A stretch of 64,000 nucleotides of DNA, from positions 1,240,001-1,304,000 of the forward strand of contig CAVVKW010000004.1 of NCBI GenBank assembly GCA_963749035.1, given 5' to 3'. The notes below the pieces were generated by a model. The model searched no databases. It was not told the DNA's origin and saw nothing but the letters and a program-made list of their open reading frames with translations. This document shows positions 59,051 through 64,000 of this stretch, one piece after another; within the stretch, counting starts at the first letter, position 1, and each line of letters begins with the position of its first letter. A program made the position numbers and the translations under genes. The DNA comes from CAVVKW01 sp963749035. Lineage in GTDB: Bacteria; Verrucomicrobiota; Verrucomicrobiia; Chthoniobacterales; JAATET01.

Positions 59051-59346
59051 TCCACCGCCAACTTGATTGTCGCTAATCCCGTCCCCTCCGGCTGGACCTC
59101 AATCACTGAAAACGCCTCCCCGTCGATGGTGACGGCCATTTCCCGCCTTACCTCGTGGATTGGCGCAAGCTCGCACGTGAATCGCGGCGAGGTGGCGTCC
59201 AGGACAGTCTCGCCAACGGAGGCGTCATACCAAGCGCGATCAAAATATCCGGTAACTTCGAGCGTCGTCTCGTCGTCGACCGTGAAGAGCGCCGACGTTC
59301 GATCCAGGCCGGAGAAAAACACGCCAAGATTTTCATTCCACGCCAT
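59047..59346 (-). CDS. Head-tail joining protein (lambda FII-like)
   Basis: 99 residues. FSGLDRTSALFTVDDETTLEVTG and DGEAFSVIEVQPEGTGL match the short head-tail attachment family in length and beta-rich pattern. Overlaps Z by 4 bp. Sits between endolysin and Z. Confidence 0.65.
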   Translation of the reverse strand: MAWNENLGVFFSGLDRTSALFTVDDETTLEVTGYFDRAWYDASVGETVLDATSPRFTCELAPIHEVRREMAVTIDGEAFSVIEVQPEGTGLATIKLAVE

Positions 59347-59349
59347 GAT

Positions 59350-59937
59350 TCACCATCGCGTTGCCTGGAAGTGCATTGCGTCTCGGCCCCACGCAGCTCC
59401 GGCGGAAGTCCAACCTTCCTTCGCAAAGCATTCCATCACCTGAATTGGCATCGATGCCGAAACGGGCCACGATTCACGGTTGCCGTTGCGTCCCGCGTCC
59501 AGATCGACGGCGATGGCCCACGAGTGCATTGACCACGAGGAGCCGCCACGCATCTTTCGCGGATTGTAGAGGCCGTCATACGTGAGAATCCCGGCCGCCC
59601 GACGATCCTCGACGGCCGGAAACACCTCCGCGAGGCGCTGCCAGACGCACAATAGCGAGTCCGCGCACTTCTCGTGCGGGAGAAGCCGAGACACCGGCTG
59701 ACACTCGTAGAAAATCGGAAACGGAAGGTCGATCCGCTTCGTCGGGGGCGTGAATCCCCCGCGCTCACCGTGCCGTCCGTAGAAATCCGCCACGTCCGAC
59801 TGTTTCGGAAAAGGCGATTTCTTCGGCATCATCCCGAGTAGGTGCTTTTGACACGCGGCGATGGATTTCGGCCCCCAGAAGCCGTCCGGCTCGGTTCCGA
59901 CCCGTCGCTGCGTCTCGATGATGCCCGCCCGATCCAT
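59350..59937 (-). CDS. M15-family peptidase (D-Ala-D-Ala carboxypeptidase/endolysin-like)
   Basis: 195 residues. N-terminal peptidoglycan-binding-like stretch (IIETQRRVGTEPDGFWGPKS, a short PGB_1-type motif) and an M15/VanY-like catalytic domain with SMHSWAIAVDLDA (H-x(6)-D zinc ligands) and WGRDAMHFQ (third His). It cleaves cross-links in peptidoglycan at lysis. Position is inside the head-tail cluster, not next to the holin, so lysis genes are split. Confidence 0.85.
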   Translation of the reverse strand: MDRAGIIETQRRVGTEPDGFWGPKSIAACQKHLLGMMPKKSPFPKQSDVADFYGRHGERGGFTPPTKRIDLPFPIFYECQPVSRLLPHEKCADSLLCVWQRLAEVFPAVEDRRAAGILTYDGLYNPRKMRGGSSWSMHSWAIAVDLDAGRNGNRESWPVSASMPIQVMECFAKEGWTSAGAAWGRDAMHFQATRW

Positions 59938-59943
59938 AGCGCG

Positions 59944-60168
59944 TTACTTGCTGCCCTTCTTGTCGGCGGATTTCTTGTCGTCCGACTTCTGCGGCTCGTC
60001 CGTTTTCTTGGATTCCGGCTCGGCATTTTCTTCGGCTTTCTCGCTCATCGCTTTCGCTTTCGCTCGGTAAATGAGATCGATGCCAACGGCGTCGGAAACT
60101 TCGGCGATGTCGCCAGATTTCGCGGTTTTTCCGGCGAGCCGGATACCAGAGAGGAGTTTGATTTTCAT
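59944..60168 (-). CDS. Small head protein with acidic/Lys tail
   Basis: 74 residues from ATG 60168 (MKIKLLSGIRLAGKTAKSGD). An N-terminal beta domain (IAEVSDAVGIDLIYRAKAKA) and a highly charged tail of alternating Lys/Asp/Glu. This type follows major capsid genes in many lambdoid clusters. Function unproven. 71 bp from the capsid gene. Confidence 0.6.
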   Translation of the reverse strand: MKIKLLSGIRLAGKTAKSGDIAEVSDAVGIDLIYRAKAKAMSEKAEENAEPESKKTDEPQKSDDKKSADKKGSK

Positions 60169-60239
60169 GTTTTGATTTGTGGATTTAGGACAGGCAGGGC
60201 GACCGGAGAAAACCGATCGCCCCGCCCTACCCCAAGCGA

Positions 60240-62177
60240 TTAGGCGGGTTTTTGACCGAAGCAGAACGACGCCGGACGCCGGAGCGCGAAGTCGAAGTCC
60301 TGGAAATTGACGATGCGAATACGTCCCTTCGTCGAATGCGTGTAAGGATCGACAGTGATGTCGAGTCCGCCCCACATCGCGATGATGAGATCCGCGAAGT
60401 TTCCGAAGAACACGTCGCCGGTAGCGACTTGATTCGTGATATCGGCCCCATAGCCGTTGAGCTGATTCCCGGACTCCCAGAGAGTGCCTTCGGAGTCCGC
60501 GAATTTTTTCGTGGTCTTGGCATGGCCTCGGAGAGCGGCATTTCCGACGTATCGCATGGAATCCACATCCGCGTTGTCGAGCGCGATGGCAGTCTCCATC
60601 GCGACCAACTCCGCGAACGTCGGTTGAACGCCGACGAAATCGACTGCATTGATGCCGACCGTCTCGGCGATGCCGACGGGCGCGTTGCCGGTCCCGTCGC
60701 CGTAGAACCCAGCCGAATCGACAGCCAGAGCCATCGCGCGGGCCAGATCGGAGCGGACGAGCGCCTCGACGCCAATCGACGACTGCATGAGCATCTTGCG
60801 GGTGATTTCGGAATACACGGCGAGCGTGTGATTGCGAAGCTGCACCAGGCCGAAGTTCACGTCGTCTTTCGGGGCGTCTTCGTCTTCGCCGATCCACGCG
60901 GCGGTGGTGCCGCCAACCTGCTTCGGAATGTCGATGTCTCCGACGAGGCCGGTCAACTCGCTGCCAAGGCGCATCAGCACCGTGCGGTTGCGGAGAAGAT
61001 CGATGAACGAGCTGGAGAGCAACCGAGTCTCGACCGTGTTGCCGCCGGTGCCCGTGTAACCCGCGCCCGACTTGATCGAGACCGTATTGGTCGCGCGATG
61101 CTCCATCGGCTGGAGAGGCGTGGTGAGCACGTCCACCGGAATCATGGTTCCACGCACAGCGCGGGCAGAGGACGAGCCAGCCGTCTCGCAAGCCTCGATC
61201 TCGAAAGCCGCGCTTTCGCGAAATCCCCGATTCTGCGGATCGGTCAGCGCGCGGAGCAACTTCACGAACGAGAATCCGCGAGCCTCCTTTTCGCTCAACC
61301 CGATGGGCTTACTGCCGTCGATGATGGCCTTGTTGTCGCCGTCCACTGCGTCGAGAAGCATCTGGCGGAATTCCTCGACGCTCTTCCCCTCTTCGAGGGC
61401 TTTTTGCGCGAGATCGGGCTTCTTGTATTTCCGGCCCGTCTCCATGATGGAGCGGACGCGCTCTTGTTCGGTCTGGCGACCGGCGTTGCGCTCGGCCTCC
61501 ACGTCGATTTTCTGAGGCTTCGGCTCGGAGTCGACCAGCATACGCGAGAGGGTCGCGTCGTCGGCGCTGTCGGGGATCGTGATGCCGCGCTTGGTGAGGA
61601 GCGCGATGATTTGTTCTCGGTTCATGATGTTGCTGCGTTTGAAAGTTTGCGGTTTCGGTTCTTGATTTTGTGAGCGTCCCACGCCAACCGATGGGTCGAC
61701 GGGTGCGGTGACGAGAGAGACCTCATAAGGCTCCCAGCGGGTGACCTTGAACACGTCGTTCCCGTCGTCGCGCTCTTCGGTCATCTTGACTTCCTGAATT
61801 CGGTAGCCCACCGACACCTTCGTCAGGATTCCGTCCTGAACGTCTTGCCACTTCTCTTCCGCGAGAGACGACTTTCCGAAGCGGACTACTGCCCGCCCCT
61901 TGCCGTCCGCGTCGATTCGTGCGGTTTCGATGACGCCTATTTGGCGGTCAAGATCGTGATTGAAAAGGAGCGGGCCATTGTCCGCGATTCGATCAAGGCC
62001 GACGGCGGAGCGTTCGTGCGAGAGCACCTCGATCACACCCGGCCAACGTTGAATCTCGGCATCCGACGAAAAGGCCAGTTCGATGGTCCGCTTGTCGGCG
62101 TCAATCGAGCCAATGCCAAACGCCCGGTGAAACTCTCCACCGATGAGCTGACTGATTTTGTGCGAGACTTGAGGCAC
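60240..62177 (-). CDS. HK97-type prohead protease fused to major capsid protein
   Basis: 645 residues from GTG 62177 (the conserved open frame begins MPQVSHKISQLIGGE). Residues about 1-170: U35 protease, catalytic His in GPLLFNHDLDRQIG and Ser in ILTKVSVGYRIQ; residues about 190-290: scaffold-like coiled delta domain (EQERVRSIMETGRKYKKPDLAQ); the rest is HK97-fold capsid protein (RNRTVLMRLGSELTGLVGDI, NHTLAVYSEITRKMLMQSSI, DVFFGNFADLIIAMWGGLDI). The protease cleaves the scaffold part during head maturation. Fused reading frame is intact. Confidence 0.9.
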   Translation of the reverse strand: MPQVSHKISQLIGGEFHRAFGIGSIDADKRTIELAFSSDAEIQRWPGVIEVLSHERSAVGLDRIADNGPLLFNHDLDRQIGVIETARIDADGKGRAVVRFGKSSLAEEKWQDVQDGILTKVSVGYRIQEVKMTEERDDGNDVFKVTRWEPYEVSLVTAPVDPSVGVGRSQNQEPKPQTFKRSNIMNREQIIALLTKRGITIPDSADDATLSRMLVDSEPKPQKIDVEAERNAGRQTEQERVRSIMETGRKYKKPDLAQKALEEGKSVEEFRQMLLDAVDGDNKAIIDGSKPIGLSEKEARGFSFVKLLRALTDPQNRGFRESAAFEIEACETAGSSSARAVRGTMIPVDVLTTPLQPMEHRATNTVSIKSGAGYTGTGGNTVETRLLSSSFIDLLRNRTVLMRLGSELTGLVGDIDIPKQVGGTTAAWIGEDEDAPKDDVNFGLVQLRNHTLAVYSEITRKMLMQSSIGVEALVRSDLARAMALAVDSAGFYGDGTGNAPVGIAETVGINAVDFVGVQPTFAELVAMETAIALDNADVDSMRYVGNAALRGHAKTTKKFADSEGTLWESGNQLNGYGADITNQVATGDVFFGNFADLIIAMWGGLDITVDPYTHSTKGRIRIVNFQDFDFALRRPASFCFGQKPA

Positions 62178-62185
62178 GGTCGGAA

Positions 62186-62228
62186 CTTTTACGCGTCATC
62201 CGTTTTTTGGTCTTGTGCGGGAATTTGC
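62186..62228 (-). promoter_or_regulatory. Candidate late promoter, copy 1 (upstream of capsid)
   Basis: Minus strand GCAAATTCCCGCACAAGACC (62228-62209), then about 17 bp, then TAAAAG (62191-62186) 8 bp before the GTG start at 62177. Matches copies 2 and 3 in the first block (18 of 20 positions against copy 2), lacks the CCTATnTT block; the last codons of the portal gene overlap it. Confidence 0.5.
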
Positions 62229-63727
62229 TTCCCCTCTTGAGGCGGAGCGGTCCCGGCGGGTGCCGCTGTCACGATGCCGCGCCGCTCAAGCTCCGCGTCC
62301 TCGCGCTCTATCTCGTCCCAAATATCCTGCGGATCATTCCCCATGTCCTCGATCACGCGAGAGCGCGACGTGAACGCTTGGGCGACGGCCTTCTCGTTCG
62401 CCGACTGCTCCGCGCTCGGATCGATCCACGACCAGCGTCGCCCCTTGAACGCGACCTGCTTGAACTTGTCGAGACGCTCGAATCGCAGTGGCTTGTCGTT
62501 GACTCGGATGGACTGCGAGAGCAACGCTCTTTCCAGCCAACGCACGTAAAGTGGCCAGCACCAGCGAGTCAAAAACGACTCCTGCAAGCCTTTCCAGACT
62601 TCCCGCTCGTCCAGAGCGCCCTGCCGGATCGAAGAGAAATTCACGCTCGTCAAATCGCCGGAAAGATTGTGGTAGGACACGCCGAGTCCAACGCCCAGAG
62701 ATCGCAGAATCGACCGGCTGAACGACTCGAACATCTGGTCGGGAAACTGGGGATTCCAATTTACCATTTCCCGTCTGCCGATGTTCTCGAAAACGCCCGC
62801 TTCCGCATCCATCGGAAGATCGTCCTCGTCAAAATCATCATCGCCGTCGGGATCGCGGAACATGCCCATCTTCGCGGCTCCCACGCGGGCATTCACCAGC
62901 GCCGCGTCTTCGAATCCCGAGAGCATACGGCCACGCCAAAGCGCCGTGCGAGTCCAAGGCAAGCCACGCTTCTGACCGATCAACTCCGGCACGAACCAGT
63001 GGAGGACGTTCGAGGCGTCGACGATGGTGTATTCCGTCCGTGACGTGGTGATGTAGCCCATCATCCGCTCGTCGAAATTCTTGAACCAATACCGAACGGG
63101 GCGGTTGTCGGCGTTGAACTCGATGCCATGCCGGATCGTGTTTCCATTCGAGAGCTGTTCGTAGTGCCGGTGATCCAGCCTCACCGGGTCGACCATCTGC
63201 ACGGAGATTCCCCACGGCCCGGCAGTGTCGCCTGTCCGAATGACGCCGATGGCCTCGCCGTCTTGAGCTGCGGACGTAATCGCTAGGCGCTCGGTGTCGG
63301 CCCGACTCATCGTCCCGCCGATTTCATAGCTTCCGGGCAATGAGAAATCACGCCACGCGGCCTCGATCGCTTTACTGGCGGGACTGTCGATTTTCCCGTC
63401 GGGATCTTTGATGTTCGCCGAAAACTTAAATCCCTCCGGACCCGCGATGTTGTCGCGGCAGAGCTGAAGGAATTTGCGGAAGTGATCCGAATCGCCGCAC
63501 ATCTGCCGCGAGCGCGCGACCGTCGGCCCCCAATCCTGGAAGACAATCGCGTCCGCCGTCTGAGGTTGTGTGTCCCAGCTCGCCTCGAGCCTCCCGGTCC
63601 CTGCTGCTTGAAGCATCCGCGCCATCGTGCGCCCAGCAGAAAACTTGCGACTCCCTGGCTGGCTAGATCGCCCCAGCTTCGGCGGTGGAGGATCCGACTG
63701 ACCCGTGAGAAACGAACGAATTCCCAT
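62189..63727 (-). CDS. Phage portal protein (lambda gpB-like)
   Basis: 512 residues. GGTMSRADTERLAITSAAQDGEA, HWFVPELIGQKRGLPWTRTALW and LGVGLGVSYHNLSGDLTSVNFSS are conserved in lambda-type portals. Forms the 12-fold gate for DNA packaging. Its start overlaps the gpW-like gene by 1-3 bp. Confidence 0.93.
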   Translation of the reverse strand: MGIRSFLTGQSDPPPPKLGRSSQPGSRKFSAGRTMARMLQAAGTGRLEASWDTQPQTADAIVFQDWGPTVARSRQMCGDSDHFRKFLQLCRDNIAGPEGFKFSANIKDPDGKIDSPASKAIEAAWRDFSLPGSYEIGGTMSRADTERLAITSAAQDGEAIGVIRTGDTAGPWGISVQMVDPVRLDHRHYEQLSNGNTIRHGIEFNADNRPVRYWFKNFDERMMGYITTSRTEYTIVDASNVLHWFVPELIGQKRGLPWTRTALWRGRMLSGFEDAALVNARVGAAKMGMFRDPDGDDDFDEDDLPMDAEAGVFENIGRREMVNWNPQFPDQMFESFSRSILRSLGVGLGVSYHNLSGDLTSVNFSSIRQGALDEREVWKGLQESFLTRWCWPLYVRWLERALLSQSIRVNDKPLRFERLDKFKQVAFKGRRWSWIDPSAEQSANEKAVAQAFTSRSRVIEDMGNDPQDIWDEIEREDAELERRGIVTAAPAGTAPPQEGKQIPAQDQKTDDA

Positions 63728-63990
63728 CAGACGTGAACCGCGATTCGCCGACCCAGCGAAGAATTCCCGAGTTCTTTCCGGCGCTCTTCAGAGCGTCGCC
63801 CGCGCCAGTATTTCAGCAAACTCAAAAGCTCCGCGACGCTGTAATTTTCCAGCTCGCGGTTGTTGATTCGGTAGCGCTTCACGCCCTCGGCGATGTTGCC
63901 GCCTGCCATCATCGCTTCGAGCTTCTCGACGACGTCCATTGCTCGCGTCTTCTGAATCTTCGCCTCGGTTTCCACCAACGAAGCGCGCAC
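63727..63990 (-). CDS. Head-tail joining protein, lambda gpW-like (start uncertain)
   Basis: 87 residues within the window from GTG 63990; the start may lie further right. YRINNRELENYSVAELLSLLKYWRGRR is the conserved gpW pattern (lambda gpW is about 68 residues). It closes DNA-filled heads. The terminase gene expected next lies beyond the window edge. Confidence 0.8.
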   Translation of the reverse strand: MRASLVETEAKIQKTRAMDVVEKLEAMMAGGNIAEGVKRYRINNRELENYSVAELLSLLKYWRGRRSEERRKELGNSSLGRRIAVHV

Positions 63991-64000
63991 CGTCAGCGGA

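Noticed and set aside
27531..64000. CRISPR array or retron-type repeats in the prophage
   Set aside because: I found no regularly spaced repeats; repeats seen are the operator palindromes, attC-like sites and late-promoter blocks only.

Overview
The window is high-GC bacterial chromosome carrying the left part of a large integrated prophage. PEP-CTERM-tagged envelope proteins, a DUF2959-type lipoprotein, lpxB (so a Gram-negative outer membrane with lipid A), biosynthetic arginine decarboxylase and polysaccharide-active enzyme genes or relics fit a Verrucomicrobiota-type bacterium. That taxonomic guess is inference from gene content, not from a marker gene.

Host part (1-27530). From the left: the N-terminal two thirds of acetolactate synthase; an IS1202/ISTde1-like insertion sequence (1161-2623) with inverted ends and a 17-bp target duplication; a response regulator and PAS histidine kinase pair; a DUF2959 lipoprotein diverging from a MORN-repeat protein; a PfkB kinase; oligoendopeptidase F; speA; an aldo/keto reductase diverging from a BON-MscS channel; a small MCARF protein; a CPA-type antiporter; a PEP-CTERM protein with a strong terminator; a beta-helix protein; an orphan CheB methylesterase; a decayed GH31 remnant; a YifB/ComM ATPase; a DEAD-box helicase; a Gfo/Idh/MocA oxidoreductase with lpxB; a HIT protein; and tRNA-Asn(GTT).

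Prophage (from about 27531 to beyond 64000). A tyrosine integrase lies just downstream of tRNA-Asn, the probable attachment site. The early genes run leftwards (42234 to 28829): two ribbon-helix-helix regulators, small proteins, a PD-(D/E)XK exonuclease, a RecT/Bet annealase, a helicase-methyltransferase fusion, a sliding clamp, small accessory genes, a Dcm-type methylase, an integron-type integrase, a VRR-NUC nuclease, a replication protein and a DnaC-like loader. At 42316-43432 is a rightward cargo block with a Cys-rich secreted peptide and a PEP-CTERM protein. From 43369 rightwards (all minus strand) lies a mosaic late region: a lambda/HK97-style head (gpW-like, portal, protease-capsid fusion, FII-like), an M15 endolysin, and a P2-style contractile tail in P2 gene order (Z, V, W, J, I, H, sheath, tube, E/E', tape measure, U, X, D).

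Most notable. (1) An IntI-type integrase is coupled into the phage early operon, and two or three attC-like folded palindromes separate the neighbouring small genes; one of them supplies the start codon and first codons of the Dcm methylase. This looks like a phage-borne integron-like cassette module. (2) Four copies of a GGTATCNGATACC operator lie in and around the two RHH genes. (3) A repeated candidate late-promoter element lies upstream of the capsid, baseplate and sheath transcription units. (4) A gpE/E' frameshift at a run of eight Ts. (5) An in-frame TGA interrupts a small early gene next to the attC-like sites.
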